DNA of 19,905 bases, from NCBI GenBank assembly GCA_964645285.1, contig CAZYDR010000070.1, forward strand, positions 1 through 19,905. The letters are read 5' to 3'. Position 1 is the stretch's first letter; each line of letters starts with the position of its first letter. A program made the position numbers and the translations under genes. This document shows, one piece after another, positions 6,793 through 15,024 of the stretch. The DNA comes from JAYZAP01 sp964645285. Lineage in GTDB: Bacteria > Pseudomonadota > Alphaproteobacteria > JAAXGF01. The notes under the pieces are model-generated. The model saw only the letters and a list, made by a program, of their open reading frames with translations. It had not been told where the DNA came from and searched no databases.

Positions 6793-7751
6793 CAGGTGCC
6801 GCCCGCCACATGGGCGCGAAACCATTCATAGGTGAGCCCCAGACCCTCGCGGAGCGGCGTGCTGGCCGACCAGTCCAGGTCCGAGAGCTTCGACACATCG
6901 AGCAGCTTGCGCGGGGTGCCGTCAGGTTTGGTGGTATCGAAGCGCAGCTCACCGCCAAAGCCGGTGACGTCACAGATCAGCCGGGCCAGCTCGGCAATGG
7001 TCACATCCTCGCCGCGGCCGACGTTGACCGGCTGGTCACCGGAATAGGTCTTCATCAGATGCACCAGCCCGTCGGCGGCGTCGTCCACGTAAAGGAACTC
7101 GCGGCGCACCTTGCCGGTACCCCAGACCTCCAGTTCTGTCGCCCCGGTCGCCTTCGCCCCATGGGCCTTGGCCATCAACGCCGCCGCCACATGGCTGCTC
7201 GCCAGGTCGAAGTTGTCGCCGGGGCCGTAGAGGTTGGTCGGCATGGCCGAGATGAAGTCGCGGCCGTGCTGGCGGCGATAGGCCTGGCACAGCATGACCC
7301 CGGCGATCTTGGCGATGGCGTACCACTGGTTGGTCGGCTCCAGCGGCCCGGTCAGAAGCGCGTCTTCGGTGATCGGCTGGGGCGCCAGCTTGGGATAGAT
7401 ACAGGACGATCCGAGGAACAGCAGCTTGGCCACGTCTGCCTGGTGGGCGGCGTGGATGACGTTGGTCTCGATGGCCAGGTTGTCGTAGAGGAAATCGGCG
7501 GGATAGCTGTCGTTGGCGAGAATACCGCCGACCCGGGCGGCGGCCATGATCACGGCATCGGGCCGCTGGCCGGCGACCCAGGCCTCCACATCCGCCTGAA
7601 GCGCCAGGTCAAGCTCGCCGTGACCGGCGGTCAGGATTTCACAATTCTCGGTCGCCAGCCGCCGCACCAGGGCGCTCCCGACCATACCCTTGTGGCCGGC
7701 CACCCAGACCCGCTTGCCCGCCAGATCGAACGTCCCGGCGTCACTCGCCAT
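6789..7751 (-). CDS. fcl: GDP-L-fucose synthase (GDP-4-keto-6-deoxymannose epimerase/reductase)
   Basis: Converts GDP-4-keto-6-deoxy-D-mannose to GDP-L-fucose with NADPH, in the cytoplasm. The 320-residue extended-SDR protein has the dinucleotide loop GHKGMVGSALVRRL near the N-terminus, AAARVGGI, the catalytic serine strand LFLGSSCIYP, and YAIAKIAG holding the catalytic Tyr and Lys. PTNLYGPGDNFD and RREFLYVDDAADG follow, both typical of the family. Start at ATG 7751 overlaps the end of gmd by 11 bases; ATG 7769 is an alternative. Its 3' end overlaps the phosphatase gene. Close relatives act on GDP-linked 6-deoxyheptoses, so with gmhA nearby that alternative cannot be excluded. Confidence 0.92.
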   Translation of the reverse strand: MASDAGTFDLAGKRVWVAGHKGMVGSALVRRLATENCEILTAGHGELDLALQADVEAWVAGQRPDAVIMAAARVGGILANDSYPADFLYDNLAIETNVIHAAHQADVAKLLFLGSSCIYPKLAPQPITEDALLTGPLEPTNQWYAIAKIAGVMLCQAYRRQHGRDFISAMPTNLYGPGDNFDLASSHVAAALMAKAHGAKATGATELEVWGTGKVRREFLYVDDAADGLVHLMKTYSGDQPVNVGRGEDVTIAELARLICDVTGFGGELRFDTTKPDGTPRKLLDVSKLSDLDWSASTPLREGLGLTYEWFRAHVAGGTC

Positions 7752-8808
7752 GGCGGACCCGGTCGTCATCGACCATGGCGGCCATGTCGGCTTCCATCAT
7801 CTCGCGCACCAGGTCGGCGAAACTGATGCGATGATGCCAGCCAAGCTCACGGTGCGCCTTGGACGGATCGCCAAGCAACTGCTCGACTTCGGTCGGGCGG
7901 AAGTAGCGCGCGTCGATCTCGACCAGCACGTCGCCTGTAGCGGCGTCCACGCCTTCCTCATCGACGCCTTCGCCGCGCCACTTGATGATGCGGCCAATAT
8001 GGCCGAAGGAAATCTCGACGAATTCGCGCACGCTGTGGGCCTCGCCGGTGGCCAGCACATAATCGTCGGGCTTGTCCTGCTGCATCATCAGCCACATGCC
8101 CTCCACGTAATCGCGGGTGTGGCCCCAGTCGCGGGTGGCGTTGAGATTGCCGAGATGCAGTTGTGTCTGGCGGCCGTGGTGAATAGCCGATACCGCCTGG
8201 GTGATCTTACGGGTCACGAAGGTCTCGCCCCGGGTCGGTCCTTCGTGATTGAACAGGATGCCATTGGAGGCGTGAAAGCCATAGGCCTCGCGGTAGTTGA
8301 CCGTGATCCAGTAGGCATAAATTTTGGCCGCGCCATAGGGGCTGCGCGGATGGAACGGGGTGGTTTCGCTTTGCGGCACTTCCCGAACCTTGCCGTAAAG
8401 CTCGGACGTGGATGCCTGGTAGAAGCGCACGCTGTCGCCGAGGTCGAGAATCCGCATGGCTTCGAGCAGGCGCAGGGTGCCAAGGCCGTCCGCATTGGCC
8501 GTGTACTCAGGGGTCTCAAAACTCACCTGGACGTGGCTCTGGGCCGCCAGATTGTAAATTTCGGTCGGCTTGCAGTCATGGATCAGACGGATCAGGTTGG
8601 TAGCGTCGGTGAGGTCGCCGTAATGCAGGTGAAAGCGCACGTCGCTCTCGTGGGGGTCGGCATAAAGATGGTCGATGCGCGCCGTGTTGAACGACGACGA
8701 GCGCCGCTTGACGCCATGCACTTCGTAACCCTTGGCGAGCAGAAACTCGGCGAGATAGGCGCCGTCCTGGCCGGTCACGCCGGTGATCAAGGCGACATTG
8801 TTGGTCAT
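7741..8808 (-). CDS. gmd: GDP-mannose 4,6-dehydratase
   Basis: Makes GDP-4-keto-6-deoxy-D-mannose from GDP-D-mannose, the step before fcl. The 355-residue extended-SDR enzyme shows the NAD(P) loop GVTGQDGAYLAEFLL, VKRRSSSFNTARIDHLY (the NADP-binding region typical of GMD), NLAAQSHVQVSFE, the catalytic segment STSELYGK, and YGAAKIYAYW with the catalytic Tyr and Lys. FNHEGPTRGETFVTRKI and RDWGHTRDYVEGMW close the family signature. ATG 8808 (MTNNVALITG) fits family N-termini and has an AG-rich AAAGAAAG before it; ATG 8826 would add six residues. It is the first gene of the overlapping minus-strand glycan operon. The known side activity of relatives on GDP-heptose is worth noting. Confidence 0.94.
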   Translation of the reverse strand: MTNNVALITGVTGQDGAYLAEFLLAKGYEVHGVKRRSSSFNTARIDHLYADPHESDVRFHLHYGDLTDATNLIRLIHDCKPTEIYNLAAQSHVQVSFETPEYTANADGLGTLRLLEAMRILDLGDSVRFYQASTSELYGKVREVPQSETTPFHPRSPYGAAKIYAYWITVNYREAYGFHASNGILFNHEGPTRGETFVTRKITQAVSAIHHGRQTQLHLGNLNATRDWGHTRDYVEGMWLMMQQDKPDDYVLATGEAHSVREFVEISFGHIGRIIKWRGEGVDEEGVDAATGDVLVEIDARYFRPTEVEQLLGDPSKAHRELGWHHRISFADLVREMMEADMAAMVDDDRVRHGE

Positions 8809-8836
8809 TTCGGGGCTTTCTTTCATGGCTTCGCCG

Positions 8837-8856
8837 GTTACCGCGTCGGTGGTAAC
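8837..8856. repeat. Inverted repeat just upstream of gmd
   Basis: GTTACC at 8837-8842 and GGTAAC at 8851-8856 form a perfect 6-bp dyad with an 8-base spacer, ending about 10 bases before the longest gmd start. Its position in the gmd leader fits an operator or a 5' hairpin, but nothing identifies a binding protein. Confidence 0.3.
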
Positions 8857-8977
8857 AAAATTCCCCGCTGTTCGCCAGCCTATTCCGGGCGGTGGGGTGA
8901 GCGGCTACAATTGCGGCTAGAGTGGCTTCCGACCTTATAGGATCATTTGATGGAGGCCCCTGATTGTTGTTCCGCCA

Positions 8978-9496
8978 TCAGGCAATGATGTCCGTGACCG
9001 CCGCCTGGTGGCAGTCGAAGGATGCGCGGTCGAAGCAGACAAATATCACGGATCCAGGGACGTCGTGACCCTGCAGGAAACTCACTGTTTCAGTTATCGC
9101 GATGCGCGCCGCGCGGGCGGCGGGAAAGCCGAAGATACCGGTGCTGATGGCGGGAAAGGCGATGGTTCGCACCGCGTTTTCCTCGGCCCGTTCCAGGCTA
9201 TGGTGATAACAGCTTGCCAGCAGGAAATCCTCGTCGTCCGATCCGCCTCGCCACACCGGTCCGGCGGTGTGGATGATCCAGTGCGCCGGCAAGGCGAAAC
9301 CGTCGGTGACCACCGCTTCGCCGATGGGGCACCCGCCAATCTTTTTGCAGGCCTCAAGGAGCTCCGGCCCGGCGGCCTGATGGATGGCGCCGTCAACACC
9401 GCCGCCGCCGCGCAGTTCCTTGTTGGCCGCGTTGACGATGGCATCGATCCGTTGTTCGGTAATGTCGCCTTCAACGATGGAAATCCTGTTGAGCAT
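8978..9496 (-). CDS. Macro-domain protein, O-acetyl-ADP-ribose deacetylase type
   Basis: A 172-residue single macro domain that binds ADP-ribose and probably removes acetyl or ADP-ribosyl groups. The sequence shows VEGDITEQRIDAIVNAANKE with the conserved Asp and Asn. GGGGVDGAIHQAAG is the catalytic loop of MacroD/YmdB-type enzymes. HTAGPVWRGG and the ribose/phosphate loop AISTGIFGFP follow. Length and motif order are those of YmdB-like proteins. ATG 9496 fits the family N-terminus. It is transcribed away from the gamma-glutamyltransferase gene, with about 155 bases between the two starts. The link to neighbouring genes is not evident. Confidence 0.93.
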   Translation of the reverse strand: MLNRISIVEGDITEQRIDAIVNAANKELRGGGGVDGAIHQAAGPELLEACKKIGGCPIGEAVVTDGFALPAHWIIHTAGPVWRGGSDDEDFLLASCYHHSLERAEENAVRTIAFPAISTGIFGFPAARAARIAITETVSFLQGHDVPGSVIFVCFDRASFDCHQAAVTDIIA

Positions 9497-9536
9497 GTGC
9501 GTTCCGGGCTTGCGATTGAGACGTCGGGGCTTTTTG

Positions 9537-9551
9537 TCGACGATCCGTCGA
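9537..9551. repeat. Inverted repeat in the divergent promoter region
   Basis: TCGACG (9537-9542) and CGTCGA (9546-9551) are separated by ATC and preceded by TTTTT. They lie between the divergent macro-domain and gamma-glutamyltransferase genes, a usual site for an operator. Short dyads like this are common in GC-rich DNA, so this is only a candidate. Confidence 0.25.
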
Positions 9552-9651
9552 AGCTGTCAATCGCCGTGCGAGGCTTCCCATTGGCCGCGCCTTGAGGCAA
9601 GGTCGCTGCCCTGTCCGTTCGAACACGACCGCCAACAAGGAGTCTACCACC

Positions 9652-11241
9652 ATGCGCGACTTTCACCAGCCTGGACGATCGCCTGTTCATGCTCTTAACG
9701 GCATGGCGGCTACGTCACAGCCGGCGGCGACCCTGGCCGCTGTCGATATTCTGCGCGCCGGCGGAAACGCCATCGACGCCGCTGTGGCGGCCAGTGCCGT
9801 GCTCTGTGTGGTCGAGCCTCAGTCAACCGGTATCGGCGGCGACTGCTTCGTGCTCTTTGCCCCGGGCAGTGGCGGTGAGGTCATTGCCTGCAACGGCTCC
9901 GGGCGGGCCCCGGCGGCGGCCGAGGCTAGCTGGTTCATGGACAACGGTATCGACGAAATTGATATCCACAGCCCGCATGCGGTGACAATTCCCGGCGCTA
10001 TCGACGCCTGGACGCGGTTGGTCGCCGACCACGGCACCAGGGATATGGCCGAACTTCTGGCCCCGGCCATCGGTTACGCGGAGAACGGTTATGTAGTCCA
10101 TCCCCGGGTCGCCCACGACTGGGCTGGCTGTGTCGATAAACTGAGCACCACCGAAGCTTCGAAGCGTATCTTCCTGCCCGGTGGCCGCAGCCCCCGCGCC
10201 GGTGAAATCCATCACCAGCCCGAACTGGCGGCAACCTTGCGGACCATCGCCAGCGAGGGCCGCGACGGTTTCTATGGGGGCCGGGTGGCCGAGGATATGG
10301 TCGACTTCCTACGCGGTCTCGGCGGCCTCCATACGCTTGAGGATTTCGCCACCGCCGCTGGTGAATACGTCACCCCGATCCAGACCCACTATCGCGGTCT
10401 CGATATTTACGAGTGCCCGCCCAACGGCCAGGGCATCGTCGCCCTTATCATGCTCAACTTGCTGTCGGGTTTCGATCTCTCGCGTCTCGATCCCGTCGGC
10501 GTCGAGCGTCTGCACCTGGAAGTCGAGGCCGGGCGCCTGGCATTCCGTGACCGCGACGCCTTCATCGCCGATCCATCCCTGGCCGAGGTGCCGGTGGAAC
10601 ACCTGTTATCGGCGGATTATGCGGATGAGCTACGCGCCTTCATCAGCCCCGAGCGGGCCATCGGCAACATGCCGCCCGCTGGCCTGCCGACCCATCCGGA
10701 CACGGTCTATTTCTCGGTCGTTGACCGCGACCGTAACGCGGTCAGCTTCATCAACTCCACGTTCCACTGCTTTGGCAGTGGCCTGGCCAGCCCGGAGAGC
10801 GGCGTCATGCTGCAGAACCGGGGCGCCGGCTTCGTCATTGACCCTGATCACCCCAACTGCATCGCGCCGAACAAGCGCCCCATGCACACCATCATTCCCG
10901 GCATGGCCCTGGAAGGCGGCCGGGCGGTCATGCCGTTTGGCGTCATGGGCGGCCATTACCAGCCCTTCGGACACGCCCATTTTCTGCCCAATGTGTTGGA
11001 TTACGGCATGGACGTTCAGGCGGCGCTGGATTGCCCGCGGGTGTTCCGCTACGGCGATACGCTCGAGGTCGAACGCGGCATCCCCGACGATGTCGCCCGC
11101 GGCCTGGCGGCGCTCGGCCACGACGTGCACGTCACGGACGACCCTCATGGCGGCGGCCAAGCCATCCGCATCGACTGGGAGACCGGCACCCTGACCGGCG
11201 GCTCCGACCCGCGTAAAGACGGCTTCGCCTTGGGCTACTAA
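9652..11241 (+). CDS. Gamma-glutamyltransferase family protein (Ntn hydrolase)
   Basis: A self-cleaving enzyme that hydrolyses or transfers gamma-glutamyl groups (glutathione) or acylated substrates. Start is ATG 9652 with AAGGAG nine bases upstream; the frame is open further upstream but not protein-like. The 529 residues follow the family: AATSQPAATLAAVDILRAGG, GNAIDAAVAAS, and STGIGGDCFVLF in the future large subunit. The expected nucleophile is Thr351 in HPDTVYFSVVD, where autocleavage creates the small subunit. NSTFHCFGSG and the GVMLQNRGAGF region follow, and the end is DPRKDGFALGY. There is no signal peptide, so it is predicted to be cytosolic, unlike E. coli GGT. It could be an acylase-like branch member. 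Confidence 0.92.
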   Translation: MRDFHQPGRSPVHALNGMAATSQPAATLAAVDILRAGGNAIDAAVAASAVLCVVEPQSTGIGGDCFVLFAPGSGGEVIACNGSGRAPAAAEASWFMDNGIDEIDIHSPHAVTIPGAIDAWTRLVADHGTRDMAELLAPAIGYAENGYVVHPRVAHDWAGCVDKLSTTEASKRIFLPGGRSPRAGEIHHQPELAATLRTIASEGRDGFYGGRVAEDMVDFLRGLGGLHTLEDFATAAGEYVTPIQTHYRGLDIYECPPNGQGIVALIMLNLLSGFDLSRLDPVGVERLHLEVEAGRLAFRDRDAFIADPSLAEVPVEHLLSADYADELRAFISPERAIGNMPPAGLPTHPDTVYFSVVDRDRNAVSFINSTFHCFGSGLASPESGVMLQNRGAGFVIDPDHPNCIAPNKRPMHTIIPGMALEGGRAVMPFGVMGGHYQPFGHAHFLPNVLDYGMDVQAALDCPRVFRYGDTLEVERGIPDDVARGLAALGHDVHVTDDPHGGGQAIRIDWETGTLTGGSDPRKDGFALGY

Positions 11242-11289
11242 ACGTACCGTGCTACCCTCGCAGCCGTCTTAGCCGGAGGCGGTCAAGCC

Positions 11290-12226
11290 ATGGATGATTA
11301 TATTGGGCGGCGGGGGTTGCTTGAGCCGGCCCATTTGAAAAGCATGACCCGGCGCTCGGACGCGCGGGGATTGGTTCAACTCGCCAGTCATGTGGGCGCG
11401 ATCGCCACCACCGGCGTGGCGCTGGCCTATACCTGGGGCAGCCTATGGGCAGTACCGGTGTTCGTGCTGCACGGCATGCTGCTTAACTACCTCTATGCCG
11501 GCCAGCACGAGTGCAGCCACTGGACCGCGTTCAAATCGCGCCATTTAAACAACGCCGTGGGCCGGGTCTTCGGCTTCCTCGTGTTCTATGCCCGCGACGA
11601 TGATCGCTGGTACCACTTCACCCACCACCGCCACACCCAGGACCTTGAAAAAGATCCGGAGATCGACCGCCGCCGCATCGTGACCCTGGCGTCGTTCGTA
11701 ATTTCCCTGTCCGGAGTTACCTACTGGAAGGCGATGTTCGTGAACCTGGTGAACCGTGCCCGGGGCAATTTGCAGGTAAATTATCTGACCCCGGAGCAGC
11801 GTCCCGTTGTGATCGCCGAGGCGCGCTGGACCCTGGCCGGGTATGGCGCTATTGCCCTGGTCTCCATTGTATTGGGAAGTTGGGATGCGGTGATCTGCTG
11901 GGCCGGCCCGCTGTTGCTGACCAAGTGGACCCACCAGACCCAGAACCTGATCGAGCACACCGGACTGACCAATGCGCCCGATACCCTGGCCAACACCCGG
12001 ACAATTACCACCATCGCGCCATTGCGCTGGCTGACCTGGAACATGGTCTATCACAGCGCCCACCATACGTTCCCCCGGGGTGCCGTTCCATGCCCTGCCG
12101 GCGCTTCATCGGGCAATCGTTGACAAGATCGGCCACGAGCCGCCGTCCATGGGCTATCTCGCGTTCAATCGCCAGATGATCCGTGGTCTGGCGGCCGGAA
12201 AAACGCCAGCCGAGACCTTCGCCTAG
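11290..12226 (+). pseudogene. Membrane fatty acid desaturase with a one-base frameshift near its 3' end
   Basis: A di-iron membrane desaturase or hydroxylase that acts on acyl lipids or related molecules. GGAGG lies nine bases before ATG 11290. Hydrophobic segments occur near residues 30-65, 135-150 and 178-205. Histidine clusters are HECSHW, HFTHHRHTQ and YHSAHH, the three boxes that bind the iron pair. After YHSAHHTFP the reading frame shifts: the run CCCCCGGGG at about 12072-12080 has one C too many. With four C the protein would continue as GVPFHALPALHRAIVDKIG and end at TAG 12224-12226, giving 311 residues. As written it stops at 12123. The homopolymer setting favours a sequencing error, in which case the gene is intact. 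LysE-family exporter follows four bases later. Confidence 0.8.
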
Positions 12227-12229
12227 CTC

Positions 12230-12859
12230 TTGGAGAATTTCGGATTCCTGATCAAGGGCTTGGTTATCGGTCTGGCCAATGCGGCGCCGGTGGGCCCGAT
12301 CGGCGTGCTGTGCATACGCCGAACCCTGGCCGGTGGGCGACTCGCCGGATTGCTGACCGGCCTTGGCGTCGCCACCGCTGACGGTGTCTATGGCGCGGTT
12401 GCCGCGTTCGGACTGACGGTGGTTACCGACTTACTGATTGGCAATGGTGTCTGGCTGGGCACTGCCGGTGGCATCTTCCTCTGTTTTCTCGGCACCAGGA
12501 CCTTTTTTGCCGCGCCCCCGGAAGACACCGCGCCGCTTACCGGCGGCACCCTGGCCGGGCTCTATGGCTCGACCTTTGCCCTGACCCTGACCAATCCCAC
12601 GACGATCCTATCCTTCGTGGCTATTTTCGCGGGCCTGGGTCTTGGCGACACCGGTGGCGACTACGGCGGCGCCATGGTGCTGGTAATCGGCGTGTTTGTC
12701 GGCTCGGCTCTGTGGTGGCTCGGATTGAGCGGGGCTGTTAGCTTGCTTCACCAGCGCATGGACGGGCGCGGCATGCGGATGATCAACCGGGTGTCGGGCG
12801 CATTGATAACCGCCATCGGCATCGGCGCCCTGGTATTGGTGGCCGCCGCTTCGTTTTAG
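12230..12859 (+). CDS. LysE/RhtB-family amino acid exporter
   Basis: A 209-residue inner-membrane protein with about five to six hydrophobic helices. The family hallmark is near the N-terminus, GLVIGLANAAPVGPIGVLCI, followed by RRTLAGGRLAGLLTGLGVATADG, then FLCFLGTRTFF and LTLTNPTTILSFVAIFAGLG. The last helix ends in ALVLVAAASF. Such proteins export amino acids or analogues using the membrane potential; the substrate is unknown. The start is TTG 12230, chosen because it fits the usual start distance before the APVGP motif; no strong ribosome site is seen, and translational coupling to the desaturase stop three bases earlier is likely. Its stop overlaps by four bases the end of the opposing gene. 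Confidence 0.88.
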   Translation: MENFGFLIKGLVIGLANAAPVGPIGVLCIRRTLAGGRLAGLLTGLGVATADGVYGAVAAFGLTVVTDLLIGNGVWLGTAGGIFLCFLGTRTFFAAPPEDTAPLTGGTLAGLYGSTFALTLTNPTTILSFVAIFAGLGLGDTGGDYGGAMVLVIGVFVGSALWWLGLSGAVSLLHQRMDGRGMRMINRVSGALITAIGIGALVLVAAASF

Positions 12860-13268
12860 ACGGAGATGTCGAGGGGGTATTCGAGGCCAAAGAAGATGGT
12901 CTCGCGGGTCGCGGTTTCAGCATAGGCGGCGTGCGGCGACTCGAGATTGGTGGCGGTGCCTGAAAATTCTTCCTGGGCAATCTGCTGGGCCAGAAATGTT
13001 GTCGAGGCGCGGCCGACTTCAGGGCCATCCTGGCGTCGGCCGCATCCGGGCCACGGTCGACAATAATAATGTTATTGACCGGACGCTGCGCCCCGTCCCG
13101 GTCCCGTGCTTCATGGGCGCCGCGACGTTCCGGCCCCCGCGCCATAACTTCCTTGATCGCACGCACGGCCTCCACCGCATGATGCGACGGCGCCGCGTCG
13201 CGCAGCGTATAGGCAGGCTTGGCGACAGCGGTGTTTGGCGTTGGCTGAATAAGTGTTTTGGCGAGCAC
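12856..13268 (-). pseudogene. Conserved-looking small protein of unknown function, frameshifted
   Basis: GTG 13268 with GGAG about 11 bases upstream begins MLAKTLIQPTPNTAVAKPAY. The frame stays protein-like to about VNNIIIVDRGPDAADARMA, near 13020-13040. After that another frame carries the better sequence: GRASTTFLAQQIAQEEFSG, TNLESPHAAYAETATRE and TIFFGLEYPLDISV, ending at TAA 12856-12858. The 413 bases are one short of a whole number of codons, so one missing base near 13030 would join both halves into 137 residues. No signal peptide, membrane segment or known domain was recognised. The original frame instead runs on into the exporter gene with a Pro/Arg-rich, shadow-like product. It is divergent from the PAS-GGDEF-EAL gene. 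Confidence 0.5.
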
Positions 13269-13608
13269 GGGCGGATTGTCTCCGGTAATGATAAATGAAG
13301 TGTAAATTAGTACAATTGATACAAATCATGAAGCGAAATCATTCCTCATTTACGAATTGGTAATATAAATATATTTTTTATTAACCATGTCTCGTTAATA
13401 TTAACTATAATTAACCAAAATCGCGATTGTTTTACGCGAATAGTTGTCGGGCGAACGGTGCATGAGACCTCAGAGTGGCGGTTTCCGTCAGTTTCCGGGC
13501 GTCATTGCCAAGACGATCCGGCTGAACGCTTTCTTAACAGTTCATGGGCTAACATTCCCCAATCGAGGTGCCAAGGTATCAGGCGCCGGTAAGCCAAGTA
13601 GGCGAAGT
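13269..13608. promoter_or_regulatory. AT-rich divergent regulatory region with repeated ATTAACCA
   Basis: This stretch between two divergent genes is strikingly AT-rich, especially 13290-13440, against GC-rich surroundings. ATTAACCA occurs at 13380-13387 and again at 13410-13417, exactly 30 bases apart. Further TTAA words lie at 13395 and 13401. TTAACCAT is the half-site recognised by the alphaproteobacterial cell-cycle and motility regulator CtrA. No pair has the exact TTAA-N7-TTAA spacing, so CtrA control is only suggested. The part from 13444 to 13608 is open in frame with the next gene but not protein-like. Confidence 0.4.
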
Positions 13609-15024
13609 ATGATGGCAGAGTCCGACAGGATTGGTCCGCGCTCGGGGACCGTACAAACTGGGCAGCCGACGATGGGAGACGACGATCTCCTTCGTGCGGC
13701 GCTTGAAGCCTCTGGCGATGTAGCATACGCGTGGGACTTCGGCAGCGACGTCATGACGTGGTCGTTCAATGTCCAGCAGGCATTCAATCTTGATAGCAGC
13801 ACAAATATCGCCACCCGCACGGAATTCATTTGTCGGGTCAACGGCGAAGACCTGTCGGCCCTGGCACGGGTTCAGGACGGGCGTTACGAGGCCGGCGAGT
13901 CCTATCAGGTGGAATATCGTCTGCGCGGCGATGACGGGACGTTTTGTTGGGTCCAGGACCGCGACGTCATTCAAGGCGGCAACGAGAGCCAATCCATGCG
14001 GGCGGTCGGCACCATTCGGGTCATTACCGAACGCAAAAACAATGAAGCCCATCTCGAGTGGCTGACCAACTTCGACGAGGTCACCGGCCATTATAGTCGC
14101 ATGCGCCTGCGTGAATTGCTCGATCACGCCTTTGCCTATGCGGCGCGCTACGATTCGCCCGGCGCCTATTTGTCGGTGGCGATCGATGACCTGGCGGTAA
14201 TCAGTGACGCCTATGGACGCGAGGTTGCCGACCGCGCGGTAATTGCTGTCGGCTTGGCTCTCGACAAGTGTCTGCGCGGCGCCGATGTGGTCGGCCGGGT
14301 ATCCCCGGATCAGTTTGGCATTGTCATCAGCAACTGCCCCGACCCCATACTTCCCACCGTGTGCGAGAAGGTCCTCGATGCGGTCCTCCACGCGGCCGTG
14401 CCCGTGGTCGACGGGGCGCTGGAGCTGGCCGCTTCTGTCGGCGGCGTTAGCTTCTCGCAGACGGTGCACGCCTCCCACGATGCGGTGATCAAGGCCGATG
14501 TCGCTCTGGCCCATGCCCGGCGCAATGGCCAGAACTGCTTCGTGGTCTACAATCTGACCGAAGAACAGCGCGGCAGCCGCCGCCGCACCCTGGCTATCGC
14601 CAAGGAAATCCGGACCGCCCTGCAAACCGGTGGTATGCAGCTGGCGTTCCAGCCCATCGTGCGCGGCGATACCCATGAGGTGGTGTTCTACAAGTGTCTG
14701 CTGCGCATCACCGGCGAGGACGGCCTGTTGCCTACCGGTCCGGCACTCCATGTGGCCGAAAGCATGGGCATGATCCGGCTGATTGACCGGCGGGTGCTGA
14801 GCATGGCGGTGCGCGAGCTCAAGGCCGATCCGGACGTCATTCTGGCGATCAATATTTCAGGCCTGACCACCACCGACCCGAGTTGGCTGCGCAACCTGAT
14901 CGCCCTGGTTGGCGACCGGCCCGACATGGCCCGGTGCCTGGCGGGCTTTTGCCGCGGTTCTTCGCAGCCCCTCGGCCAACAGGTTGAAGCCGATAGCCAG
15001 ACTGAAGATCGCGACGCAGGGTAG
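13609..15024 (+). pseudogene. PAS-GGDEF-EAL protein with degenerate active sites, 3' end lost
   Basis: Signalling protein of the cyclic-di-GMP family. From ATG 13609 (an AGG-containing site upstream) a PAS fold covers about residues 25-140, with YQVEYRLRGDDGTFCWVQDR and GTIRVITERKNNE. The GGDEF-like domain starts at NFDEVTGHYSRMRL; its active-site motif is SPDQF in GRVSPDQFGIV, so cyclase activity is not expected. The EAL-like domain starts at AFQPIV, but EAL is replaced by YKC in VFYKCLLRI, so phosphodiesterase activity is not expected either. NISG is retained. Sequence resembling EAL ends at DRPDMARCL near 14940, well short of a full domain; the last 27 codons read antisense into the ABC permease gene. 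The degenerate domains may bind rather than turn over nucleotide. Confidence 0.75.

Noticed and set aside
6759..8940. Plus-strand frames of 355 and 416 codons through the deoxysugar genes
   Set aside because: They lie wholly antisense to gmd and fcl, whose motifs and overlaps are unambiguous.
8940..8977. A terminator for the macro-domain gene formed by TGATGG and CCATCA words
   Set aside because: The stem is short, the loop is long, and there is no T-run on the minus strand.
10181..11194. A 337-codon frame inside the gamma-glutamyltransferase gene
   Set aside because: It is Ser/Arg/Pro-rich and offset in frame from a gene with strong family motifs; a codon-bias shadow.
13444..13608. An extended N-terminus for the PAS-GGDEF-EAL protein from GTG or ATG codons upstream
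   Set aside because: The added residues are not PAS-like, and the stretch follows directly on the AT-rich promoter region. ATG 13609 has a plausible ribosome site.
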